NCBI GenBank assembly: GCA_905221605.1
Contig: CAJNDS010001113.1
Location: 1,033,163-1,097,162 of the forward strand
Direction of reading: 5' to 3'
DNA: 64,000 nt
Source of the DNA: Symbiodinium natans
Taxonomy: Eukaryota > Sar > Dinophyceae > Suessiales > Symbiodiniaceae
Positions 53,838-64,000 of this stretch are shown here, piece after piece; the stretch's first letter is position 1; the number at the start of each line of letters is the position of its first letter. The position numbers and the translations under genes are program-made. Below the pieces are notes generated by a model. It worked only from the letters and a program-made list of their open reading frames with translations. It was not told where the DNA came from and did not search any database.

Positions 53838-54040
53838 AACTTTTTTTTTAAGCGGACGCCTCTTTAACGTCAGTAGTACAGTAGGCCGTTCTTGTGGAAA
53901 CTACTAGGTTCCCCGCGCGCTCAGCACTTAACGTTGTTCTGATGGTCCAAGCACATCCATGCTGCACCAAGCTGTGCGGGAAGATCGCAAAATGCAAGTT
54001 TATGCCAGAAGTCAAAACCACCATCTTATAGACATCATGT
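53838..54040 (+). repeat. Dispersed repeat family, copy 1
   Basis: GACGCCTCTTTAACGTCAGTAGTACAGTAGGCCG..., then a stretch with AAAACCACCATC. Shared with 58046-58350 and 59284-59440. 54040-54930 is unique and unassigned. Confidence 0.75.
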
Positions 54041-54957
54041 AAATATTGCTCAACGTCAATCTGCAGAGATATCCGTGAACCTTAGTCAACGGTGCCCCCA
54101 AGCCAAGCAACGCCTTTAACAGTCGGTCATCCATCGCAAGATTCACAAGAGAAGCCACTAGCCAGAGGCCCTCCAGCAAAAGGGTTGGCGGAACGTGCCC
54201 CACCAGCCCAGGGCACCCCTTCCAATAAGGAGTTGCCTTAAAAGGGCACGGAAGACCAGCATTAAAAGCATTTTCTCTTTGCTAAGCACCTCTGTCAATG
54301 GCTTGGTTGTGCTTGAAGCTTGGAGCTTTCAAAAATTCTTTAATGTTGCTCTTGAATAGCCCCACATGGGGAAAGAAGATTTAGTTTGGCAAACACCAAG
54401 TGTCTTTGCGCTGCGTAGCCTGTTTGAAAAAAGCCCACTGGTTAATCACCATAAGGCAATCTGGCGGAGGGTCGGCACTGGTGGTTAACGCTTTTTACTG
54501 GCTTTCGCTAAGCAGGATCTCTCTGCGCTTATCCAAGCTGCGCTTTTCTTCTCCAGCATGGTGGAAGTTCTCCTTATTTTGAGGAATGACAGGGCCGCAC
54601 AGTGCACGTCAGTTGTGCTTCTTAAAACCAAAGCTTCGTAGCGGCGTAAAGTGATCAGTTGGTTGCAGAATTGCATGGATAAAACCAAGCTCAACGCCAC
54701 AAGTAAGAGTTGACATGCAAATCAAGGTTCGAGTTTTTGTTTTGAGAAGGCCTGTTGTGTGAAATCTGTGCGTGTGTGAACCACGGCCGGCCTGGGTAAT
54801 CAGCAAATGCCACAGACCTGCAAATTGCCAGAGCAGCCCAGTGTGCGGTTGCAGCATCATACCAGTTCAGGCGGGCGCGATTGGGCCCGCGTACGGTTGG
54901 AAGTGCAATCAGCTTGTCCAATGAACATCTACCATGCAGCAGCCGGAAGAGGATGGG

Positions 54958-55425
54958 CCCCCCCCTTTGGGCAAAGGGGGGCTTAAGCCCCCCTTTAAGC
55001 CCCCCTTTGAGCCCCCCTTAAGCCCCCCTTCAAAGGGGTCCCTGCAAAGGGGGTCCCTTCCGGGGGGGGGGGGGCAAAGGGTCAAAGCCCCCTTAAGCCC
55101 CCCCTTAAGCCCCCCCTTGAGCCCCCCCTTTAAGCCCCCCCTTAAGCCCCCCCTTAAGCCCCCCCTTAAGCCCCCCCTTTAGCCCCCCTTAAGCCCCCCC
55201 TTAATCCCCCTTAAAGCCCCCTTAAGCCCCCTTTAGCCCCCCTTTAAGCCCCCCTTTAAGCCCCCTTTAAGCCCCCCCCCCCTTTAAGCCCCCCTTTAAG
55301 CCCCCCTTTAACCTTTAAGGCCCCCCCGTTTTAAGGGGCCTCAAACCCCCCCTTTAAGCCCCTCTTTTTAAGCCCCCTTAAAACCACCCCTAAAGCTCCC
55401 CCCTGAAGCCGCAACCAAGCCCCCC
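54958..55425 (+). repeat. AAGCCCCCCTT satellite, block 1
   Basis: Dozens of 9-12 bp units (C)5-8 TT(T)AAG. Gives a false PPFKPPLKPP ORF. Confidence 0.95.
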
Positions 55426-55427
55426 CC

Positions 55428-55875
55428 TCTGTGGAGGGTTTAGGCAGCAGTTTAAGAGGCCTAATACTTGCTGGGCCTTTGGGCAGCAATTTAAGAGGCG
55501 TAATACTTGCTGGGCCTTCTGCGGAGGGTTTAGGCAGCAGTTTAAGAGGCCTAATACTTGCTGGGCCTTTTTTTGAGGGTTTGGGCAGCAGTTTAAAAGG
55601 CGTAACACTTGTTGGGCCTTCTGCGGAGGGTTTAGGCAGCAGTTTAAGAGGCTTGACACTTGCTGGGCCTTTTGTGGAGGGTTTGGGCAGCAGTTTAAAA
55701 GGCGTGTAATACTTGCTGGGCCTTCTGTGGAGGATTTAGGCAGCAGTTTAAGAGGCCGAATACTCGCTGGGCCTTTTGTGGAGGGTTCGGGCAGCAGTTT
55801 AAGACGTCTAAGAGGCGTAATACCTGCTGGGCCTTCGGTGGAGGATTTAGGCAGCAGTTTAAGAGGCCTAATGCG
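55428..55875 (+). repeat. 45-60 bp tandem repeat, nine copies
   Basis: Unit GGAGGGTTTAGGCAGCAGTT followed by TAAGAGGCSTAATACTTGCT and GGGCCTT. Minus-strand reading gives a repeated LLNCCLNPPQKAQQVL, probably fortuitous. GGGTTTAGG recalls a telomere unit. Confidence 0.93.
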
Positions 55876-55889
55876 AGCATCGTGTTTGC

Positions 55890-56149
55890 AAATGGGGGGG
55901 GCTGCGCCCCCCCCAACCCCCCCGCTTGTTTAAGCCGGGCAAACTCGCGTGGAAGCATATGAAACATGTCCAAAACAAAACAAAACATGGGGTTCTCGGC
56001 TTAGCCCCGCGCCACGTCACTGCTATGCAAATGGCGGGGGCTGCGCCCCCGCTTTTTTCTGCCGGGCAAGCTCGCGTGGAAGCATATGAATCATCTCTGA
56101 AAAAAAACATGGGGTTCTCGGCTTAGCCCCGCGCCACGTCACTGCTATG
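55890..56149 (+). repeat. Paired 120-140 bp repeat with GC hairpin
   Basis: Two copies (55890-56027, 56028-56149), each opening with CAAATGG and a perfect palindrome GGGGGCTGCGCCCCC, and ending GCCACGTCACTGCTATG. Confidence 0.88.
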
Positions 56150-56214
56150 AACTCTCTGCTCCTTGAAACTCGAGTAATGAACAAAAGAAGAAGCGAGTGG
56201 GGTGGAATTGCCCT

Positions 56215-56555
56215 TAAGCTCCCCTTTAAAAAGAGTCTCACTTCTCTGGTTTCGAAGAATGAAACCCAAAAAACAAAACAAGATTCGAGGGGGGTGGAAT
56301 TTAGAATACATTCCCTTCTTTCTTTTCGTAAAGGGAAATGAATGTTTAGAGTCTCACTTCTCTGGTTTCGAAGAATGAAATCCAAAAACAAACACAAAAT
56401 GTAAAACAAGATTCGGAATTTAGAATACATTCCCTTCTTTCGCTTCGTAAAGGGAAATGTATGTTTAGAGTCTCACTTCTTTGGTTTCGAATAATGAAAT
56501 CCCAAAAAAATACAAAAATATAACAAGATTCGAAGGGGGTGGAATTTAGAATAAA

Positions 56556-56634
<79 letters not shown>

Positions 56635-56760
56635 TTTCAAATGGAAGTTAGAGTCTCACTTCTCTAGTTTCGAAGAACGAAATCCAAAAAACAAAACAGG
56701 GGGGTGGAATTTAGAATAAATCCCTTCTCTCTCATCTTCAAGATAAAGTAATGTTTAGAG
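56215..56760 (+). repeat. 120-185 bp tandem repeat, about five copies
   Basis: Unit starts GAGTCTCACTTCTCTGGTTT and includes CAAGATTCGAGGGGGTGGAA and a TTCCCTTCTTTC run. One copy contains the (CT)n expansion at 56557-56635. Confidence 0.9.
56557..56635. repeat. (CT)n microsatellite
   Basis: About 36 CT units within the larger tandem repeat. Confidence 0.97.
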
Positions 56761-57207
56761 TCGCCCTTAAGCCCCCTTTTTTCAGCCCTTTTAAGCCCTC
56801 CCCCTTAAGCCTCTCTAGCCCCCCCCCTTTAAGCCCCCCCCCTTCACCTTAAGCCCTTCTCAAAGCCCCCTTGAAGCCCCCCTTCAAGCCCCCCTTGAAG
56901 CCCCCTTTAAGTCCCCTTGAAGCCCCCTTTAAGCCCCCCTTTAAGCCCCCCCTTAAGCCCCCCTTTAAGCCCCCCTTTAAGCCCCCCTTTAAGCCCCCCT
57001 TAAGCCCCCCCTTTAAGCCCCCCTTAAGCCCCCCCTTAAGCCCCCCCTTAAGCCCCCCCTTAAGCCCCCCCTTAAGCCCCCCCCTTGAAGCCCCCTTGAA
57101 GCCCCCTTTGAAGCCCCTTCAAAGGCTCTTCTCCAAAGCCTCCCCCTTTGCCCCCCCCTTAAGCCCCCCCTTAAGCCCCCCCTTAAGCCCCCCTTTGAGC
57201 AAAGGTG
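56761..57207 (+). repeat. AAGCCCCCCTT satellite, block 2
   Basis: Same unit as block 1, separated from it by about 1.3 kb of other repeats. 57210-58040 is unique: open minus-strand blocks of ordinary composition (57696-57316) but no domain recognised. Confidence 0.95.
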
Positions 57208-58045
57208 ATGGGCCCATCAAGAGCCGGAAGCCGAAAGGGGATATCCACTTTCCGCAAGGCCGCCAAGTTTGTCGAGTGTCCGAAAATCGCCAATTTTGCA
57301 CTTGCAATTCCACCTCTAGCAAGCAGAGGCAGAAGCCGATGGCAAGGCTTTATCAGCGTTAGAGAAACTGCTGTGCACAACTAGCAGAGTGTTTTTAAGC
57401 GCCGCCACAGAGGGCTCATGTGGCACTGAAGCAGTCCTTCCAACGGGAGAATTCTTCGGAAGAAGACAACCACTGCAGATGTAACATCTGGCCACTCTAG
57501 GTTGTAAATGGACCAGAAATGCTCCAATGGTGGCCACCAAAGCTGCAAGGGCCTGCCAAGGTGCGTTCGGCTGGAACCCGGAGTATTGACGTGCTCCAGC
57601 GCGTGCGATCCCTCCAAGTTGACTTTTACAAAAGCATGATGGCGGGTTTTGTGCAGCTTCAATATTGGCTTGCCAGCGGAAACTGCCCACGCGCACAAGC
57701 GTAACTCGTCACTTGCCCTTATGTTACGGGCAGTCCATTCTACTCTCTCTTAGAAACTGTGTGAAGGCAGGCGGGCGTATATCCACGATGGCCGCCGGAA
57801 AAGAAAAATCTAACACAATGGGCAGACCAGCTGCATGCCCAGGGAACCCTTTTTTTGGCAAGCTTTAAATGCCAACAACAGAGCCCCATCCAGCAATCCG
57901 GAGTTGCAACACAGCATTGCAAGAAACCGCGCATTACCAACGCTGGAAATGTCTGGCACGGCAAAGAACAGATGAGCAATATACTGCACAGTGGTAAGAA
58001 AGCCGTACCTACATAGATTCCAGAAGGGAAGTCCGCTTGAAGCTT

Positions 58046-58350
58046 TTTTTTTGGACTGACGCCTCTTTACTACATCAGTAGCACAGTAGGCCGGTCTTGT
58101 TGGGCTCGACGTAAAGGGTGAAACAAAGTCAGCGCAACAATCCACCAGACACAACAAGCAACCACCAAGCAAACAAACACCAAAGAAACAAAGCGAGCAA
58201 TCGCGCTGAACTACTAGATGCCCCACGGACTCAGTACTCGAGGTCGTCAATGAAGTCCCGGTTCACGAGGAAGCACAGAGCTTGTGGGGGAATCGCAAAT
58301 TGCGACATTGCCAGATTCTCAAAACCACCATCATGTAGCCACTGGTGCGA
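58046..58350 (+). repeat. Dispersed repeat family, copy 2
   Basis: Matches 53838 at TGACGCCTCTTTACTACATC and carries the ACTCAGTACTCGA...AAAACCACCATCATG part shared with copy 3. Confidence 0.8.
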
Positions 58351-58485
58351 CAGCGGTTATTCAAACCGAGGTCATCAGAAGAGGTTCGGATCACGTACTC
58401 GTTGTCAAGGACAGACAACCGACACTCAATGGCGAAAGGATGTTGCAAGTCAGACTCCCTAGGGGGGATGAAAGATATGCATATG

Positions 58486-58830
58486 CCCCATGGTGGTCAG
58501 CCAGTGGGGACTTAACAGCAAGAACAATCAAGGCAAGACCGGCCCAGGGCACTCCATGGTGGTCAGCCAGTGGAGTAGCTCCGAGTTTTGGGTGCTCCAT
58601 TCACCTTGGCGTACAAGTGCCCACCCCGAGAGGTGTCCGCGCCCGGCACAGGGGGCATAAGCCCCATGGAGGTCAGCAAGTGGGGACTTCACAGCAAGAA
58701 CAATCAAGGCAAGACCGGCCCAGGGTACTCCATGGTGGTCAGCCAGTGGAGTAGCTCCGAGCACAGGGTTCTCCAGTCAACCTGGCGTACAAGTGCCCAC
58801 CCAGAGAGGTGCCCGCGCACGGCCAGAGGG
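58486..58830 (+). repeat. 175-185 bp tandem duplication
   Basis: Two copies from CCCCATGGTGGTCAGCCAGT; each also has an internal CCATGGTGGTCAGCCAGTGG. A third, partial copy is at 59563-59660. Confidence 0.9.
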
Positions 58831-59283
58831 GGGACAAGAGTAGCTGCAGCTACCGATTCCACGGGGAGAGTCCACAGCGAGTTACCAAACCCTTAACGCC
58901 ACAGGGTTTATAATGACAACGAGGAACCTCCCAGTCCAGGCATCTCACACAAGGCCACGCAACCTTGGCGCTGGCCTGCGCATCGGCACGCATCAGGTCC
59001 CTCCAAACCCAAACCAGCGAGGTACGTCGGTAAGGAGATGGAAGGGCTCACATCACGTTGGTGCCGAAGTGCAAGGGTCTCCATGGTATTGCTACTTTGG
59101 TCCAATCAGAGCCTTCAGGTAACATCCACGCGGGCGGGGAGCCCACTTGCCCTGCCTCAGGCCAAGCTCAGACGAGGGTGACCCTCAAGAGCCTCAAGAG
59201 GGCCAGGTTGTTCTACAAGTGGGGAATGGCTCCCTGCCAAGTCAGCGGGTGCATAATCTCCACGTAGAAGTGTCCACAGCCAG

Positions 59284-59440
59284 CGCGCCGAACTGCTAGG
59301 TCACCCTGTGCACTCAGTACTCGAAATCGTCGAAGAGGCCGGGAGCACACATGTAGCACCGAGTGCGCAGGTGCGTCGCAAAATGCGACGTTGCCAGATT
59401 CACAAAACCACCATCATGCAGCCACCGATGCGAATACATT
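59284..59440 (+). repeat. Dispersed repeat family, copy 3
   Basis: CACTCAGTACTCGAAATCGT, then GTCGCAAAATGCGACGTTGC and the AAAACCACCATCATGCAGCC core. Confidence 0.8.
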
Positions 59441-60109
59441 TAGCACCAGCCAAGGCCGTTCACGAAGGTTCACAAGTCCGCCATCACAGGTGGCATAGTC
59501 GTGCCTTGGCACGGGACGTTGCAGGTGTCAACCTTCTTGATCCGAAGTATAAAGTTGCCCCATGGTGGTCAGCCAGTGGGGACTTAACGGCAAGAACAAA
59601 GGGTAGGACCAGCCCAGAGCTCCATGGTGGTCAGCCAGTGGAGCCTCTGAGCACAAGGCGCAACGTTCTTTTGACTCACAAGAGTCCCGACGGCCTGCCC
59701 CGCAGGAAGTGGAAGAGTCTCCCAGTCGAAAATTCGCACTCAAGGCCAAGCAACTACAGGGGAGGCCCACGCACGCGAAGCCAGAATTGTTGAGATTTTT
59801 CGACCCCAGATTTGGACTCGCGCAAACTGGCAACTTTTGCAAACATGTGTACGCGATATTGCAAGGCCTCTGAGGCCTCACCCTGCGGAGTTCGAGGCCT
59901 TCCGAGGCCTCCCGAGGCCTCACTCATGGGGCTTCGAGGCCTTCCGAGGCCTCCCGAGGCCTCACTCATGGGGTTTCGAGGCCTTTCGAGGCCTCGCGAG
60001 GCCTCCACAACATCCCAAAACCCCTTTAGCTTGAAAGATTACGAGGCCTCGGGGACCGGGGCTTATAATACTATTAAAGGGGTCCCCGCAAAGGCCTCGA
60101 GCCCGGACG

Positions 60110-60500
60110 AACCCTGGTTGTCTCTCTTCTTTCCCGTGAAAAGAATTTTAAGCCGCAGCTGGCTCCAAGTCCTCTTCATTCTCACTCTATTCAAAACATC
60201 ACGACGGACCTCGAAGGGGCCTCGACCGCTTAAGATGATCCTGCAAAAGCTATTCTTGCTGCCGCAAGCTTTAACTTCAGACTTCTCGACGGGCCTCAAA
60301 TAAGTCCTCGATGATCCTGAGCTTTCAAAGATTTCGACGGGCACGCGAAAGTCCTGAGAGAAGTACTCTGCGTGACATTTCAAGCTGATGTCGGTCTCCA
60401 GCGGGCAAGCAAACAAAATCACGCCCTGTTCAACTGGAGGAGGCCTCGGACCGGCCTCCAAAGGCTTGGAAGCCTTCAGCAAAGTCTGAGGCTCGAAGAT
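60110..60500 (-). CDS. Conserved open frame in macrosatellite (unknown)
   Basis: Minus-strand frame kept in all three units: PRPPPVEQGVILFACPLETD, then CHAEYFSQDFRVPVEIFESS and GRGPFEVRRDVLNRVRMKRT. No family recognised. Conservation may reflect recent duplication only; near-identity of the copies gives no codon-level signal of selection. Confidence 0.3.
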
Positions 60501-60514
60501 GACGGGGCCGTCTC

Positions 60515-60640
60515 GCGGCCCCAAAAATGGGGCCGCGAAATGGGCCCAGTTCCTGCAGTACAACTTGGAACTAAATACGGGGGTTGTGAAACCGCGACCC
60601 CAAAATTGAGTCCGCCTGGCGGCCCCAATTTTGGGGCCGC
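60515..60640. repeat. Two palindromes with GCGGCCCC/GGGGCCGC arms
   Basis: 60515-60536 (arms of 8, AAAAAT loop) and 60619-60640 (perfect, AATT centre). Repeated at equivalent sites in units 2 and 3; in unit 3 one arm of the second palindrome has a C-to-G change. Confidence 0.85.
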
Positions 60641-60789
60641 GAATTCTTCCATTTTTAGGCTCAATCTCGCGCTTTATACTCGGGGCCCCACAGACAAGCG
60701 CTCAAAGCGGAAAACTGAGAACCACGACCTCCGCAAGCAGCTTTCTTGTGGAAGTGAGCGATCTGGTCAACATGAGAGAAACGTGCACA

Positions 60790-62416
60790 GGGGAGGCCCA
60801 CGCACGCGAAGCCAGAATTGTTGAGATTTTTCGACCCCAGATTTGGACTCGCGCAAACTGGCAACTTTTGCAAACATGTGTACGCGATATTGCAAGGCCT
60901 CTGAGGCCTCACCCTGCGGAGTTCGAGGCCTTCCGAGGCCTCCCGAGGCCTCACTCATGGGGCTTCGAGGCCTTCCGAGGCCTCCCGAGGCCTCACTCAT
61001 GGGGTTTCGAGGCCTTTCGAGGCCTCGCGAGGCCTCCACAACATCCCAAAACCCCTTTAGCTTGAAAGATTACGAGGCCTCGGGGACCGGGGCTTATAAT
61101 ACTATTAAAGGGGTCCCCGCAAGGCCTCGAGCCCGGACGAACCCTGGTTGTCTCTCTTCTTTCCCGTGAAAAGAATTTTAAGCCGCAGCTGGCTCCAAGT
61201 CCTCTTCATTCTCACTCTATTCAAAACATCACGACGGACCTCGAAGGGGCCTCGACCGCTTAAGATGATCCTGCAAAAGCTATTCTTGCTGCCGCAAGCT
61301 TTAACTTCAGACTTCTCGACGGGCCTCAAATAAGTCCTCGATGATCCTGAGCTTTCAAAGATTTCGACGGGCACGCGAAAGTCCTGAGAGAAGTACTCTG
61401 CGTGACATTTCAAGCTGATGTCGGTCTCCAGCGGGCAAGCAAACAAAATCACGCCCTGTTCAACTGGAGGAGGCCTCGGACCGGCCTCCAAAGGCTTGGA
61501 AGCCTTCAGCAAAGTCTGAGGCTCGAAGATGATGTTGCGTGTAAGCCAAGTGAACGCTCCCAACCATTTAAACCTCAACGTGCACTTCAATGGAGAAGAC
61601 GAACTGACGTTCACAAGGCTTTCGCTGGCATCGGCCTTTCCCTATATCTTCTTCTTCGTTGGGCGCGTGGCAACTTAAGCTCCGGGCAGGCGCAACACGC
61701 TTAAATACCTCCACCGTCCAAACCCACGCCCGCCACAAGTTCTGATTTCTGCAATGTCTAGCAGGCGACCTCTGCGCAACCACAGAAAACGTTGAAGCCA
61801 CGTTGGTCAACTTCCCAGAGCTTGAAGCGTGACTCCTTTCCAAAAACAACAACGACCTGCAGCTCAGCGCCAGGACGAAGCCCAAGTTACGGGGCTGTCG
61901 GGCGACCCCACTTTCAAGCCCGCAAAACACAAGCAATTCTGGCTTCGCCAGCATGGGCCTCCGCAGTTGCAGTTCTGCCTCACTGCAACATTATAAAGAC
62001 GCGCACGCTGCTGCTTCGGACCAGCCCCCCCGTGCGCTCACCACGACGCTGCCCAAAGTTACTGGAACAAGGGCAGGGGCGCAGCCAACGAGAGCCGGTT
62101 GCACGGGCGCAAATTCGGGGCCAAAAAACGGGGCCGTCTCGCGGCCCCAAAAATGGGGCCGCGAAATGGGCCCAGAGTTCCTGCAGTACAACTTGGAACT
62201 AAATACGGGGGTTGTGAAACCGCGACCCCAAAATTGAGTCCGCCTGGCGGCCCCAATTTTGGGGCCGCGAATTCTTCTATTTTTAGGCTCAATCTCGCGC
62301 TTTTTACTCGGGGCCCACAGACAAGCGCTCAAAGCGGAAAACTGAGAACCACGACCTCCGCAGGCAGCTTTCTTGTGGAAGTGAGCGATCTGGTCAACAT
62401 GAGAGAAACGTGCACA
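60790..62416 (+). repeat. Macrosatellite unit 2 (1627 bp, long form)
   Basis: As unit 1, plus the 596 bp segment 61532-62127. A minus-strand frame reads from the extra segment into the conserved one in this unit only. Confidence 0.94.
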
Positions 62417-64000
62417 GGGGAGGCCCACGCACGCGAAGCCAGAATTGTTGAGATTTTTCGACCCCAGATTTGGACTCGCGCAAACTGGCAACTTTTGCAA
62501 ACATGTGTACGCGATATTGCAAGGCCTCTGAGGCCTCACCCTGCGGGGTTCGAGGCCTTCCGAGGCCTCCCGAGGCCTCACTCATGGGGTTTCGAGGCCT
62601 TCCGAGGCCTCCCGAGGCCTCACTCATGGGGTTTCGAGGCCTTTCGAGGCCTCGCGAGGCCTCCACAAAATCCCAAAACCCCTTTAGCTTGAAAGATTAC
62701 GAGGCCTCGGGGACCGGGGCTTATAATACTATTAAAGGGGTCCCCGCAAGGCCTCGAGCCCGGACGAACCCTGGTTGTCTCTCTTCTTTCCCGTGAAAAG
62801 AATTTTAAGCCGCAGCTGGCTCCAAGTCCTCTTCATTCTCACTCTATTCAAAACATCACGACGGACCTCGAAGGGGCCTCGACCGCTTAAGATGATCCTG
62901 CAAAAGCTATTCTTGCTGCCGCAAGCTTTAACTTCAGACTTCTCGACGGGCCTCAAATAAGTCCTCGATGATCCTGAGCTTTCAAAGATTTCGACGGGCA
63001 CGCGAAAGTCCTGAGAGAAGTACTCTGCGTGACATTGCAAGCTGATGTCGGTCTCCAGCGGGCAAGCAAACAAAATCACGCCCTGTTCAACTGGAGGAGG
63101 CCTCGGACCGGCCTCCAAAGGCTTGGAAGCCTTCAGCAAAGTCTGAGGCTCGAAGATGATGTTGCGTAAGCCAAGTGAACGCTCCCAACCATTTAAACCT
63201 CAACGTGCACTTCAATGGAGAAGACGAACTGACGTTCACAAGGCTTTCGCTGGCATCGGCCTTTCCCTATATCTTCTTCTTCGTTGGGCGCGTGGCAACT
63301 TAAGCTCCGGGCAGGCGCAACACGCTTAAATACCTCCACCGTCCAAACCCAAGCCCGCCACAAGTTCTGATTTCTGCAATGTCTAGCAGGCGACCTCTGC
63401 GCAACCACAGAAAACGTTGAAGCCACGTTGGTCAACTTCCCAGAGCTTGAAGCGTGACTCCTTTCCAAAAACAACAACGACCTGCAGCTCAGCGCCAGGA
63501 CGAAGCCCAAGTTACGGGGCTGTCGGGCGACCCCACTTTCAAGCCCGCAAAACACAAGCAATTCTGGCTTCGCCAGCATGGGCCTCCGCAGTTGCAGTTC
63601 TGCCTCACTGCAACATTATAAAGACGCGCACGCTGCTTCTTCGGACCAGCCCCCCCGTGCGCTCACCACGACGCTGCCCAAAGTTACTGGAACAAGGGCA
63701 GGGGCGCAGCCAACGAGAGCCGGTTGCACGGGCGCAAATTCGGGGCCAAAAAACGGGGCCGTCTCGCGGCCCCAAAAATGGGGCCGCGAAATGGGCCCAG
63801 TTCCTGCAGTACAACTTGGAACTAAATACGGGGGTTGTGAAACCGCGACCCCAAAATTGAGTCCGCCTGGCGGCGCCAATTTTGGGGCCGCGAATTCTTC
63901 TATTTTTAGGCTCAATCTCGCGCTCTTTACTCGGGGCCCACAGACAAGCGCTCAAAGCGGAAAACTGAGAACCACGACCTCCGCAGGCAGCTTTCTTGTG
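62417..64000 (+). repeat. Macrosatellite unit 3 (long form, cut by window end)
   Basis: Nearly identical to unit 2. A 2 bp deletion near 63166 breaks the frame that is open in unit 2. Runs to the window edge, about 40 bp short of a full unit. Confidence 0.94.

Larger units (their letters stand above)
59759..60789 (+). repeat. Macrosatellite unit 1 (1031 bp, short form)
   Basis: Starts GGGGAGGCCCACGCACGCGA. Contains a dense AGGCCT block, a conserved middle with a minus-strand open frame, and two palindromes. Lacks the 596 bp segment present in the other units. Confidence 0.93.

Noticed and set aside
55390-55988. Repeated LLNCCLNPPQKAQQVL protein on the minus strand
   Set aside because: Follows a 45-60 bp tandem repeat with uneven unit length and no start, splice sites or related protein known to me.
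54934-57362. Pro/Lys-rich proteins (PPFKPPLKPP)
   Set aside because: Direct translation of the C-rich satellite; unit length is not a multiple of three throughout.
60843-61169. Plus-strand ORFs conserved among macrosatellite units
   Set aside because: Conservation is explained by recent duplication; the AGGCCT block translates to low-complexity text in all frames.

Overview
The window looks like nuclear DNA of a dinoflagellate, most likely a Symbiodiniaceae-type alga. The species is inferred, not proven. The evidence is dozens of plant/dinoflagellate-type telomere repeats (TTTAGGG/CCCTAAA) scattered through the interior, coding sequence cut into exons of about 35-500 bp, introns that appear to start with GC or GA as well as GT, acceptors of the form AG|G or AGAG|G, two large genes on the same strand, and a degraded Ty1/copia-like element. 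I saw no rRNA, tRNA, spliced-leader sequence or CRISPR array. Long open frames mostly mislead here: the biggest are microsatellites or C-rich satellites, and the real exons are shorter. All exon calls come from reading frames, intron phase and family resemblance by eye. No alignment or transcript was available.

Layout. 0-3.9 kb: a 1.6 kb tandem unit repeated twice between long (CTA)n arrays. 4-9.5 kb: telomere-like arrays alternating with small minus-strand open blocks that look like exons of a cytoplasmic tail. 9.5-23.8 kb: a minus-strand gene for a large membrane protein. Its N-terminal part is built from tandemly duplicated, phase-symmetric beta-helix exons, followed by a Cys-rich GCC2/GCC3-like (ephrin-receptor-like) region and several membrane segments. 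24.3-47.1 kb: a second minus-strand gene, a single-domain voltage-gated cation channel. S1, S2, S3, an S4 with a basic residue at nearly every third position, S5, pore, S6 and two EF-hand-like segments can each be found on separate exons in the right order. From pore to EF2 all seven exons join in a consistent phase.

47.6-52.9 kb: a minus-strand copia-like fragment (gag with zinc knuckle, aspartic protease DSG, an unusually long spacer, the start of integrase), with no reverse transcriptase, frame breaks and an apparently inverted block. 53-64 kb: nested satellites, comprising a dispersed 150-300 bp family, AAGCCCCCCTT arrays, about 50 bp and 120-185 bp tandem repeats, and a 1.0-1.6 kb macrosatellite rich in AGGCCT and in GCGGCCCC/GGGGCCGC palindromes that runs off the right edge. 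Telomere-like arrays are common from 4 to 47 kb and absent from 47 to 64 kb.

The two large genes fit the same-strand gene organisation of dinoflagellate chromosomes. One would make a surface protein of unknown ligand, the other a Ca2+-responsive voltage-gated channel. Nothing in the sequence shows that they act together.
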